This document shows, in pieces, positions 21,692 to 32,859 of a stretch of DNA of 64,000 nt (positions within the stretch are counted from its first letter, which is position 1; every line of letters begins with the position of its first letter). The position numbers and the translations under genes are program-made. The notes below the pieces were generated by a model. That model had not been told where the DNA came from. It did no database searches and saw nothing but the letters and a program-made list of their open reading frames with translations. Source of the DNA: Arabidopsis thaliana (taxonomy: Eukaryota; Streptophyta; Magnoliopsida; Brassicales; Brassicaceae); assembly GCF_000001735.4 (NCBI RefSeq), contig NC_003076.8:5208001-5272000 (forward strand), in the 5' to 3' direction.

Positions 21692-24241
21692 ATGGTGGCT
21701 TTTAGATTCGTTTATATCCCCTTACCCTTCTTCTTCTTCTTCTTCTTCTTCTTCGTCTTCTTCTCCGGAGTCTCTCAATTACAAGGTAAAGAATCTCTCA
21801 ATTACAAGGTAAATTCTTTCTCCTGCCACATGCGACAGTTTTTATTTCCCGCAAAGAAGTAAAATAGTTTAATTTCAAAATCTTCAGACCAAACTGCGAC
21901 TAAGAAATCTGTTCGAATCCTCTCGAAGATACTCATTGGCGATGACGGCAGAGTCTACGCTTGCTCAGACAACGACTTCTTCTCCTTCGAGTCTAACGGA
22001 TCAATCGCTTGGTCGGTACACATGAATTTCAAATGTAACACCGATTTTGCCCCGGTTTACTCTGGTTTCAACCAGGTACATTCATGAACAATCACTCTGT
22101 TTTTGTTTTTTCCTCTGAATTTCTTCTTAAAGTGATATTTGTTTTTTCAGATGCTTCTTCTTGCAGAAAATCGTATCCTGAGAGTCATTTTTCCAAGAAA
22201 CGGAACCAAATCTGAACCGGAATTGTTCTTCGATCCTGGTGAAACGATTCTCGGTTTCGCGGTTAGCGTATCGAGTTCTTCCGTGTACATCACGGTTAAG
22301 AATCACGGTCTCTACGCTTATAATATGTTTCGGCAGCAACTCTGGATTGCAGAGCCTAAAATCGAACGATTCGGGTACCGACTAGGTTGTCGAAAAGATT
22401 TTGATAATTGTACATTCAATTCTCGACCAGTGATTGATTCTTGCGAAGGAAGCATCTATGTAAGAGATCTCTGACCCTCTTGTTATTCTCCATTCACGTT
22501 TCTTCAATGATTTTTGCTCTGTTTTAATTTCTTCAGATTTCAAACAATGAAGGAGAACTCTACTCGTTATCTCTCCGTGGCACTTACTACCAATGGATTC
22601 AAGATTTTAGTCTAGTGGATCGATTCTTCACTGTTACACCGGGGAATAACGGTCTAGTCTACGTCGTTTTTCCTATCAAATCACTCGTTTTCGCATTAGA
22701 TTCGTTTTCCGGCGACATTCTATGGCAAAAAACCATTGGTCCATTGGCAGAAACTTCTGCTTCAGACCCTGTCATAGACTCAAACAGTCAGTTTCATAAA
22801 CAAATCTATCAAGATACTTTCACCTCTAAAACCGATCTTTTATCTTCTTCTTCTTTTTTTCACAGGTTGGGCATCGATTGGTTCACTAGATGGGACATTG
22901 TACTCGTTCTCAAGAACAGGGGACCTTTATAAGATACCTAAAAATGCAGAAACAGATTCAGTGATCCAAATAGAGCCATTACTCGATTGTTCGGGCTATG
23001 CGGTTTATGTTTCTCAGACTAAATTCGAAGGAATGATCGATCGTGTCATTGAGGATTACACTTATGTGTCGGCCAAGAAACCAGAAACAGCGGTGTTTTC
23101 ACTTGTAGTCCCAGAGACAAGATCTATCTACTGGTCTCAGAGTTATTCTGGTAAAACTCAAATCTTAACTAAGACTACTGTTAGTCTCTTAGTAACTATA
23201 TATAGATTGTTATGATTTGAAAATAATGGTTTTTGTATCAGATCAAATTCCGGGTTTGTTATTAGACGAAGATCTACAACATTTTGTGTTGGACGAGAGG
23301 ATTGCTCTTGCGTTTGTTGCAGCCTCTAGTTCTGGAAATCCATTTCGATGTCGTTCTAAACACGAAAAGCTGTCATCTAGTTGTTCATTTGCAGAACCAG
23401 AGCATCTTGATATCTACATTGGTAAACTTAACTAAAACATGAACACTTTAAAATTCCAGTATCTTTCAAATGGTTTTCTTGGTCATTCAAATCTCTAAGA
23501 GAGACTGTTATTTTTTTCTTTTAGGGAACGAAAGAGCGATCATTTGGTTTTTACTGTTCGAGTTTGTGATTATGGTCCTCTTTGCGGCTCTTGTGAGGTT
23601 CTGTTTTATATTCTGGAAGAAAAAGAAGCTTCAAGATCGTCCCTTCAGTACTTTCTTGGACAAGCGAGTAAGAAACCCTAGCTTGTGTAACAAGGATCTT
23701 TAACTTCATTTACATTTCAAGAATCCTCTGTTTTCTAGTATCTCACAGTCCATTTTTCTTCCAGCGTTTGCTACACAGGAAGAGTAGAGAAATTGATAAA
23801 ACGATAACGAGACTTCAAAACGAATCAACGGCCAATGAATCCGCGGTTGATAAAATCGGTGATTTGATTCAAAAGAGGGAAAACGTGAAAAGGAAACTCT
23901 CGTCGACCTATAGTCTTGGGAGAGACATAGATGAGTCCAAGTCTAAGTTAAAAGATTATGTTCTTCCCTTGTACGGAGGAAGTTCTAGAAGCTTCTCTTA
24001 CCGAAATAGGGAAAATGAGAGTATTACGATTTTTCAAACACCAAGCGATGAGTCATCCTCAGAAGAGAGCTATAGGGACGAACATTATGATGATGTAGCT
24101 GATGATGAACATGATGAAGATGACTTGGACCGTAAGCAAAAGGGAAAGTTGCTTGCTCATTCAGAGGGTTCTTCCAATGATGGTGATGGTATTGCAAGCA
24201 GTAGAAGAAGCATATATTTGAAGCATATCTTTGACGACTAA
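21692..24241 (+). CDS. GEX3: GEX3, gamete-expressed membrane protein with beta-propeller ectodomain
   Basis: Eight exons: 21692-21785, 21888-22075, 22151-22459, 22537-22786, 22866-23150, 23242-23421, 23525-23667, 23765-24241; 641 residues. The N-terminus is a signal peptide with a run of nine Phe encoded by TTC repeats. The extracellular part (about 35-430) has PQQ/quinoprotein-like propeller strands (GDDGRVYACSDND, GSLDGTLYSFSRTG, LDSFSGDILWQKTIG). A membrane helix spans about 441-465, followed by a basic stop-transfer stretch KKKK, a coiled-coil-like segment and a very acidic cytoplasmic tail (Asp/Glu-rich from about 585). GEX3 is known from egg and pollen and is needed for micropylar pollen-tube guidance. 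The donor of intron 1 is the first of two duplicated GT sites; only that one keeps frame. Confidence 0.94.
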
Positions 24242-24730
24242 TTAAGGGATTGAAAATTTGTATTGTGTATATTTGTAGTTATATCTTTAACAAAAAAATA
24301 TTTATAGCTGTGTCTGATCTATTTTATAGTAAGAAAACCATTTGTCTTTATCTTTCGATATTTATAATTCACCATGTTAGTTGTAACTTGTAATTATCAA
24401 TATAAAACTTGAATCCAATACTAGATAAACTGATAACTATCATCACTGATTAATACATTTGAACTCTTAAGCACATGATGAATCAGTATTAAATGATTGC
24501 ATAGAGTAACATTAGTTTTAAGAAAAACAACCATCGATCGACCGGTTGAGGCCATTATATATACAATTCGGTCGAAGATCACAAAAAAAAAACATAAATA
24601 ACCGGTTTTCTCCCCAAACTAGCACTAATCTTTCCCGCACGTAACAAGCCACATTCACACATGCACACACACACGTGTATACATAAAATAATACATTTAG
24701 AGTTGGCATTGATAAAACTTTGTTTTTTAA

Positions 24731-24886
24731 TCAATCATGCGAACAAAGGAGCATGACCATACATCTTCTGATGATGTAAATCCTTCCCTTTTGTTCCTTC
24801 ATATACTTCCCCAATCTTCTACTTATTGATCTCTTCTTCTCCTTTGATCTCTCTGCAGAGCTCATCATGACCCTCTTCATTTCCAT
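24731..24886 (-). CDS. DVL1: DVL1 / RTFL18 small signalling peptide, 51 residues
   Basis: A single exon of 52 codons, too short for usual gene thresholds, starting [18 protein letters not shown] and ending [10 protein letters not shown]. The conserved ROTUNDIFOLIA-like (RTF) domain is the basic C-terminal half, with the [18 protein letters not shown]-type core. DVL/RTFL peptides are plasma-membrane-associated, plant-specific and limit cell proliferation along the organ axis; overexpression of DVL1 gave short, clustered inflorescences and horned fruits. No signal peptide is seen, as usual for the family. A long AT-rich promoter region lies on its 5' side. Recognised as At5g16023. Confidence 0.96.
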   Translation of the reverse strand: MEMKRVMMSSAERSKEKKRSISRRLGKYMKEQKGRIYIIRRCMVMLLCSHD

Positions 24887-26859
24887 TTTCAAGCTTTCAA
24901 ATAACCCGTTTGATATATAACAATGCTTGAGGAAAACTTTTAGGTGAGAAAGTTTTGGTCTTTAAAGACTAAGCTATAAAAAGCAGAATTGTTTAATTTG
25001 GTAGCTTTATGCTGATAGAGAAGAAATGAGCTTTGGAGAGAAGAGAGAATTGATTTGAATGAGAAGTTACTTGTGGTGGTGTGTATTTATAGAGAGAACT
25101 AGTGGCATGCATGCATGGTTACAGCTTTTATTAAATTATATGTATCCCAAAAAATGAAAAGTGTACTAATCAAAAAAAAAAAAAAAAAGCACTTGTGTGA
25201 AGAAACACTTGTAACAAAATGAAAAAATATATATCAATGACTTCATCAAACCCAACAAAATTGAAACTTGTGCTGATTACCGATTATTTATTACTCTAGT
25301 TTTTTTCAATCAAATTAACCAAACTAAAACAATTACCAAACCAAGTTCATATAAAACACAATCCCACATGTCTTTTCTCGTGTTCCACCATGCAACCAAA
25401 CATAACTTGAACCTGGCCTTGCTTGCTTCAAAGTCCCCACTAAACCATACAACTTAACCTCTTTAACTTATCATACATACTGTATTGTTTGTTAATTAAT
25501 CACATTTCAAATACCAAAGCTTAGATTACCGGATACTGTTTAACCGGTGGTCACCACAGCTCTATTCTCCCTATGTCCTATTTCAAGACAGAACTTTATA
25601 ATTTACGGGGCGGAAATATAATCTATATATCCACTATATATACAAAAGTTGCCAGTATATTTATCTTCTAATATAAAAATTATGTGGACATGTCTCAAGT
25701 AGATGTTACGTCGCGGGGTCGTTTAGTTGAGAGAGACTATAAATTTATCCAATATCCCAAAGACAAATTATTTTTCAATGGCTTACGTTCAAATTACCCT
25801 AAGAAGTATCAATACTCAAGAGTCCAATTGAACTTTCAGAAAGAAAAAGAGAAAAAAGAAGCAAACATATTGTAATCCGAATAAGTTTCTATAAAATTAC
25901 CAATAATGCAATGTTTCAGAAGTAAAAAAGAAAGTAAGTAATCAGGGACAAGCCTTGAAATTATGTTGTTTCCAAAGTTCATGTTCCCTCGTTTTCCAAT
26001 CCATTAGTAATTTATTTTATAAATACTTGTTATTTAGTAGGAAAAAAAAAAACAGTAGGAAATGAAAAAGATGTGGAGCCAACCACACGTGACATTCGCG
26101 TGACTGCATATGCTTACTGTTTGGCATAATCCAGACAACCTTGTGTATCTTGTCTCCTTGATAATATTGATGTGATTAACTACTACAGTATTTTCTTATT
26201 TGATACAATATTTTGTTGCTCATTGCTTAAATAACTATCGATTAGAGATGTAACAGTGAACTTGAACATCATTTATGTATCATTAGGCCCTATCTTTGCC
26301 TTGGATTAATCAAAGATTGTGTCCGTAATTAAAAACAGTACTGTACGGTTCAACGAATCAAGTACTAGTTTTGGCTTTCTAATACTAGCTTGGTAAACTA
26401 ATCATTGATTATAGACTTTATAATAGGGTGATTAGTTTCTGTTTTATGAAGCATCCGATATCTTGGTATTAGTGATTTTAGTTTGGACTCCTCATATATA
26501 GATATTGATACATATTTCTCTCTAATTATTAATTATAGGACTTTCTATGTGAAATCATTTTACAAAAATATTTTACTTACAATCATATAAAAATACTTTA
26601 TAGAAAAAAAAATTTGTTCGTACCGAAAAAAGAGAAAAACTTTTGTCTAGGATTTCTTCATCGAGCCGGTGTGATTAGTTTACGCTTTCATGGACGATAG
26701 TTTTCACTGATACATCGCTAATGTTATATCTCTGAAGGACCAATAATAAAAATAAAATAAAAAATAAACTGTAAAATTGGCCCTTTAGAAAACTATTGTC
26801 CATTAATAGCTTTCTTCACCGTTGCGATTAGTTTCACTAATACTGAACAACTAATAAAT

Positions 26860-26914
26860 TCATATGCATACAATCTAAAAAAAAAAAAAAAAATCATATG
26901 CATACAATCTAAAA
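26860..26914. repeat. 21-bp direct repeats separated by poly(A)
   Basis: TCATATGCATACAATCTAAAA occurs at 26860-26880 and again at 26894-26914 with 13 further A residues between. Either a small tandem duplication at a poly(A) run or the target duplication of a poly(A)-only retroposition. Confidence 0.85.
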
Positions 26915-27268
26915 TTCTAAATACTGTATGTTGTTGACTGTTGAGCTAAAGTCTAATCTCACAATCAAGCATTTATATGGGCTAATGAACATTTACTTAT
27001 TGGGCTTTTATGGACTCAAGACATCTTGAACAGCGTTACAAGTCACTCCAAGTTTTCTTTTTTTAATTTGGACATTGGGTGATGATGACACGTTTACAAA
27101 CTATTTAAATGTTGAAAAGCAATATTTGAATTACGATTGTAATCATAATTGATCACTTTAAACAGAAAAAAGTTGGCGGTTCAAAAATTTCGGAGATTAA
27201 TGTTGACTACGTTTACGAAGTCTCAAGGTTATAGACAAAAAAAAAAAAAAGTTAAGTGTTGTATCCCC

Positions 27269-27413
27269 TATAACTTAGTTACTAACTGAAAAGTTTTAAC
27301 GCACCTCAAAGTGCAGGAAGTCACTAGCCTAGGCCACGGATCTTCATGATTACCCGTTGACCCTGTCCAGGACCTCCAGGTAAGTCTATAACTTACTAAT
27401 TGAAAAGTTTAAT
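27269..27413. repeat. Imperfect 30-bp direct repeat flanking an 87-bp island
   Basis: TATAACTTAGTTACTAAC-TGAAAAGTTTTAA (27269-27299) and TATAACTTACTAAT-TGAAAAGTTTAA (27387-27413) bracket 27300-27386, which has much higher GC than its surroundings. Confidence 0.7.
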
Positions 27414-30241
27414 AATTAATCTCGTTTTGTATTCAATGGGATATTTTTTAAAAAAATCAAGGGAATATTAAATTTTATTTTCAGTATAGTAGTTCCCTTA
27501 GTGTGTTGTGATTCTTTTTTTTCAAATTAAATCTGACCTTGCATTTTCATGTTTTTGTTTTTACTAGTCTTAGTTATAGGAAATAACATATTCAATATTT
27601 TTTTTAAAAATAAAAAAACTTCACATGGACATGTACTATCTCCTGCAATAAATCTTAGATTGGTGACATTGGAAAAGCGATTCATAAATACCTTACTCTA
27701 TATGTGTAAAAAGAGAAATGGTCATGATTTGTACTACAAACCGCCAAAAAAAGAAAGAATCGGCTCAAATTTGAATTTCGTGGGTAAATTTGTTTTGAGA
27801 TGAACAACAAAATAGACAAAACAAAAGACAAGAAGTGAGAATATAAATAAATCAAAAATAAGAAGAGTGAAGAAAAAAAGAAGAAGATAATCTGCAAGAA
27901 GAAAAAGAAGAGACAAAGATTATAAAAATGAATCATTTTCCTTATTTCACCTGTCACAAGTGATGCCTACATTTGCATGCATCTTCTGCCCCCACCACAA
28001 TCATTAGTTTCTATTGTGGGTTCGCCATTTAGTTGCTTAACCGACCGGTTCAATCAATATTCCTTAAACCAAAAGGTTTTGAAACTATATAACAACCACG
28101 GATTTATATATCTTTAATATGCACAATAACTTGGAACGTTTGATATTTTGAAATGCTAAATCTAAGTTTATCTTTCTGTTTTGACCTAATAAAATCTGAG
28201 TGTTTTTTTTTGTGTTTATTTATATCAGATTGGTTTATGTTTTCAGTTATATTACATTTCAAATGAACTTAAGTCTTTTAGTTTTAAAAAAAAATCTAAA
28301 GTCTTTTAATTATTAACGATCATCTAAGATTCATTTAGTCCAAAAAGATAATATAAATTTCATAGTAAAATATTTTCATCACGTTGAAAAAAGCATAATG
28401 AAATATGAGTAGAGTTCAGTTTTGATATAACAATGATGTTAGATTATACTAATTCGATTCTAAATGTTAAACATCCATTCTTTTACGTTTTAACTTCTAA
28501 GATTCGAGAGATTTACTTATTTGCAAAAAAGGATAGATAAAATTTCATAGTTAGTCATCTTCACCACATGTACAACAAAGATGAATGTGACATTCACATG
28601 GACATGGATATATATTGATATGTGTACGACCACAAACCACTATTTGTAGATTCCCTCTATATAGAGTCCACTCGATCACACTTCAAATCAATTTGCCTCA
28701 CTATAACCAAACAAAAGAAGACCATGTTATTGAAAACAACTTCACTCTATACTCTATAGACACATACACTACTTTACATTTTAAAAAATCAAAATAAACC
28801 ATATCATCATATATAACTCCATATCATCCTATCCATTCTTCACATTCTGCCAACTCCTTTACCATGTGCCATCATCTCTCTTCTTTGGTCCAGCTCTTTT
28901 TCAGACGTTGGCCAACAACATTTTTCGTTGGTCCATTCTTAAAACTTTCATTATTTCCCCACACACACACATAATTAATTGTTACTATGGGATAATACCG
29001 TATATATAGTAGTACACTGTAAACATATATATTCTATTCTTATAAATTGTTAATTCACTTCATTAGAGAAGAAATAAAAATATTCGATTAATTAGCAACT
29101 ACTTGATATGTAAGATAGTTTCGGGTTAGTGATGACTGATGAGTATCAGGCCTCAAGTGTTAGCTAGGATTATCGAAACTTCTAGTTATCGGTATTTCTT
29201 TTGTAAGTCCACCAACAAATAAGTTAATGAACCGTAATTCATAATGTAATCTTAAGGACCCTAAATTTACGTAGGAAGATCGAATCCTAAGAAGATTTTA
29301 AGTATGCGGTCGGATAGAAAAACACTTGCAACTACGACAAGTCAAACTAGTTTGCATTACTTTTCCTTTAATGTATCGACCAACTAAAGTTAGTATTAAG
29401 TCGTTTTCTATCAGATTGTTCAAATTTTTCTATTTACATCAAAGGATTTCAACATTTCATATCAATGAACATTATTATATTTGGTGAAATCACATGTGGT
29501 TATTAACCACTCTTAAAAGATTTTGTGTCCACCGTTCCAAAATCTGTGCCATTTTTTTCAACTCATAAATAGTGTGTACCAGTAGTAATACTACTGTCAC
29601 TTGAAAACTACGAGCTAAAATAAAATAAAATAAAAATATGCAAATATAATTTTCAACAACAGTAATTCCGTCCAAATGACCAATGTTTGACAATTCGTTC
29701 ATTTGTTTTTTGCATTTGGTGTCTCTCAATAAGAAATTAATGCAATATAAATTGTTCAATTAAGCTAATATCGACTGGACCAACTTGTTAAAAGCAGTTT
29801 AATATATGTTTTAAAAAAGAAATTGAACTCAAAACCTTTGAGAACAAAGAAGGACCATATTTTTAAAAACTACTACAAAATATCAGAAAATGCCAAGTGA
29901 GTTTGATTCCTATAAATGGATTACACCCAAGAAAAAACAAAACTGCTATACTGTATTTTTTTAAAAATACAGGGCAAGCAGTCAATTTGATTAACAACCT
30001 CTATATATTCTAGTTTTTTTAAAAATATATATATTTTGAATCTTTCAAGAAAAAACAAAAGAATTTAAATATGAGTAACCAATAAAAACTTTTGAAAAAG
30101 ATAAGGTACAAAAATAATTCGTTTTTTCATAAAGTAAAAAACATCTTTTTATAGGTACTGCCTGATTTCTTCATTCTCCCTCCTTGGCTCAAAAGTTTTT
30201 GCTTTTTCAAAAAATTAAAGAAGAAGAAACATCTCGTTTCC

Positions 30242-32578
30242 ATGGCTTTGCGAGGAGATGAGCATGAGTTTATGAACTTAAGAGAATGGGATCGAAGAGC
30301 TCGATTAATCCGCGAAAACCCGAGTTCAAGAAGATTCTCAGCTTCATACATTGGAAGCTTCCGAGAAGATCACCACAAGTCTTCTTTTAGAACAACAAAC
30401 TTCAACAACATCTCTAGTACTGCCTCTTCTCCTGGCTACACTCTCAAAGGTTTTATAAATACCTCTCTCTTTGTCCCAATAAGTTTATGAGAATTACTTC
30501 TTCTGAATATTTTTTGAATTTTCAAATCTTTTTACCACAGAAGAGATTGACCCATCAACATATTCCTTCACCAATGCACTCAAAGGTAAGTTTTTGCTTT
30601 TCTCCTATTGAACGTTCGAAAGGACAGAACAAGAGAGTAATGTTCCAAATGTGTTTTGTCTTGTTTCTTTTGTTTGTAGCAGCATTACAAGCAAAGACAA
30701 TGTACAATAACAGGGAATGGTTAGCACAAGAAGGGTTTGCATTGAATTCGAAGTGGAACGAAGCAGAGAAATATATCTGCAATCCATTGTCTGGAGAAGT
30801 ACCAATGGAGTGTTTGTCTGCTAAAACATTAAGTGCAAGATCCTTCAGAAACTTATCAACCATGTCTGCTCCTCTTCACTTCCCTAGTCCCAATCCATTG
30901 ATGAATAATATTGCTCAAAACAAACCAAATAATAATCCTAACGTTAGAGTCATTCACGAGGATCTTTATGCTCCTGATCCTGAACTTCTTGCTCTAGGTG
31001 ATTGACTTTAACTCTGTCCCATCTTTTAGATTTTTTTTTAGGTTTCTTGAAGTTTGTTCTTGATTGGGTTTTGCTGATCAAAAGTAAATTATGGGGGGGT
31101 GTTTTTAGCGGAAAAGAAAGTTGTGGGGATGAAGCGAGATGTGGGCATACAGAGTACGACGTCGGTGGATCTTAGCTCCGGTAGCCCTAGTCCGGCAAAA
31201 ACGCCTCCGATTATGGAAAGGTCGTTAAAACGACACGTGGAAGCTGATGATTGGCCAGTGGATATCAATCTCAAAGTGAAAGGTCAACAACAGGTATATA
31301 TAATATCAATATAACAGTAATTCAAAAAGAATTTATTTCATTTATGTTTATTTGAGTTTGATTTAAACTTCTTAACCAAGGATTACTCTAACAAAATCCA
31401 GTAATATTTACCGTAGCCTAAAATATTAAGGAAAAACAGTATCAAATCAAAAAAAAAAATCTATTAATTTGGTAAAATTATAATTTAGAGAGAAAAAAAT
31501 GAAAACTTTTAATAAAAAAGTGAGAAATATTTAGTCGCTAGCGTGAGGTCCATGCAATTGAAAAGGTACGGAAAAAAATAATAATTGCATAAAATTTTGA
31601 ATTGTTCGTGCATATGCATCAATAATTAGATACTCTTTCGCAAGATAAGAAAAGCATCAAAGAAATGATAGTACCAAATGTTTTCATGGAAAGAGACAAT
31701 GATAAAACTCTTCTATTATTGTTTTTGTAGATATGTTACATGATTCATTTTAAGATTTAAGATTCTTTCATGATATATGAAACATAGTACACATGACCGT
31801 CTATGACTATATATGAGAGTATTAATCATAGAAACACAAAACCGTATTTCTTGAAAATATATCTCATTAGGCCCCATTTCATGATTTTGTCTCCAACTCA
31901 CGTGACTACCATCCATATTCTGTATTTTCTCTGTACATTTATCTAAATATACAGTTATAGTCACTCTTATGATTATGAGTAACATGTTATTTAGGAGTAA
32001 GTTTTTGTAACTTGATAAGGCACTGATAGCAATCTCATTCTATTCAAACTCGATTAGAGACCTTAGAAGTTTGTTTCATCAAGTCTCACCAGTCCCCAAC
32101 TTTACATGTGGTTTTACCTTTGAGAAAGAAAAGAGATGATTTACGTTTGTATAACTATTATCAATTGCTGTTTTTGGACATGAAACTGTAGATAATTTGC
32201 CAAAAGGCCAAAAACACTTGTAAGGAAAATAAGTCTTATCTATATTATATATCTAAGCCTTGTTCTTCTCAAGATATTACATGTTAATGAAGATTTATTT
32301 GAGCTTTGAAGGATGTGAAGTTGGAAGAGAAAGAAAAAGAAGAAGAGAAGCAAGATATGAGCAACGAAGAAGATGAAGAAGAAGAAGAAGAAGAGAAGCA
32401 AGATATGAGTGAAGAAGATGATAAAGAAGAAGAAGACGAACAAGAAGAAGAAGAGAAGACCAAGAAGAAGAAGAGAGGACCTGGATGTTTCTCATGGGTG
32501 AGATCAAGACAAAGACAAGCAAGAAAATCAAAGTATATCTTCCCTATTTGTGTTCCTCATCTTGTCAAAGGTTGTTGA
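30242..32578 (+). CDS. Uncharacterised plant protein with acidic/Lys-rich C-terminus (At5g16030-like)
   Basis: Exons 30242-30449, 30541-30585, 30680-30997, 31109-31293 and 32312-32578 join into 340 codons. The last intron is about 1 kb, long for this region. The N-terminal part (ALRGDEHEFMNLREWDRRARLIRENPSSRRFSASYI-like) and the middle (YNNREWLAQEGFALNSKWNEAEKYICNPLSGEVPMECLSAKTLSAR-like) look structured and conserved. Residues 253-310 are a run of Glu, Asp and Lys with two copies of EEKQDMS; the end is basic and aromatic (GPGCFSWVRSRQRQARKSKY). No enzyme motif or targeting signal seen. The name sometimes attached to this locus (mental retardation GTPase activating protein) has no support in the sequence. 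Function unknown; nuclear location would fit the charged tail but is inference. Confidence 0.88.
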
Positions 32579-32859
32579 AAAACCTTTAAACCGAGAGAAT
32601 CAATAAAGGTTTAAAGGTTTAAACCATCCTTTCAAAGGTTCCTCTTATTTGTTTCTCTTTTTCAATCTATTTTATATTATCAAAAACAAAATCATGATGA
32701 TATTATATTTAGTTCTTCCTCTTTCATATAGATTCATCATTCATGGGAGTGTCAAAAGCTTAACCATATGCTTTTGCTCCCCTTTTCTCTATAACAAATG
32801 CTTATCTCTAGAGTCCCTCTTGTGTTTTTGTTTTTTTGCTCGCTCTATCTTCTTCATGG

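Larger units (their letters stand above)
24887..30241. other. 5.3-kb gene-poor, AT-rich stretch
   Basis: Contains the DVL1 promoter at the left and the promoter of the gene at 30242 at the right. Apart from A/T homopolymers, a poly(A)-separated 21-bp direct repeat (26860-26914) and a GC-richer island bounded by a direct repeat (27269-27413), I see no gene, RNA or transposon. Open frames of 60-90 codons here are low-complexity and not credible. Confidence 0.5.

Noticed and set aside
25684-25875. 63-codon frame starting MDMSQVDVT
   Set aside because: Lys/Glu-rich end without splice partner or motif; in AT-rich desert; not distinguishable from chance.
27682-27957. Phe/Leu-rich frames on the minus strand (91 and 60 codons)
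   Set aside because: Complement of an A/G-rich low-complexity stretch; mimics a membrane protein but has no family signature.
32240-32531. Minus-strand Leu/Phe-rich frames opposite the Glu/Lys tail
   Set aside because: Complement of GAA/GAG repeats in the real last exon at 32312-32578.
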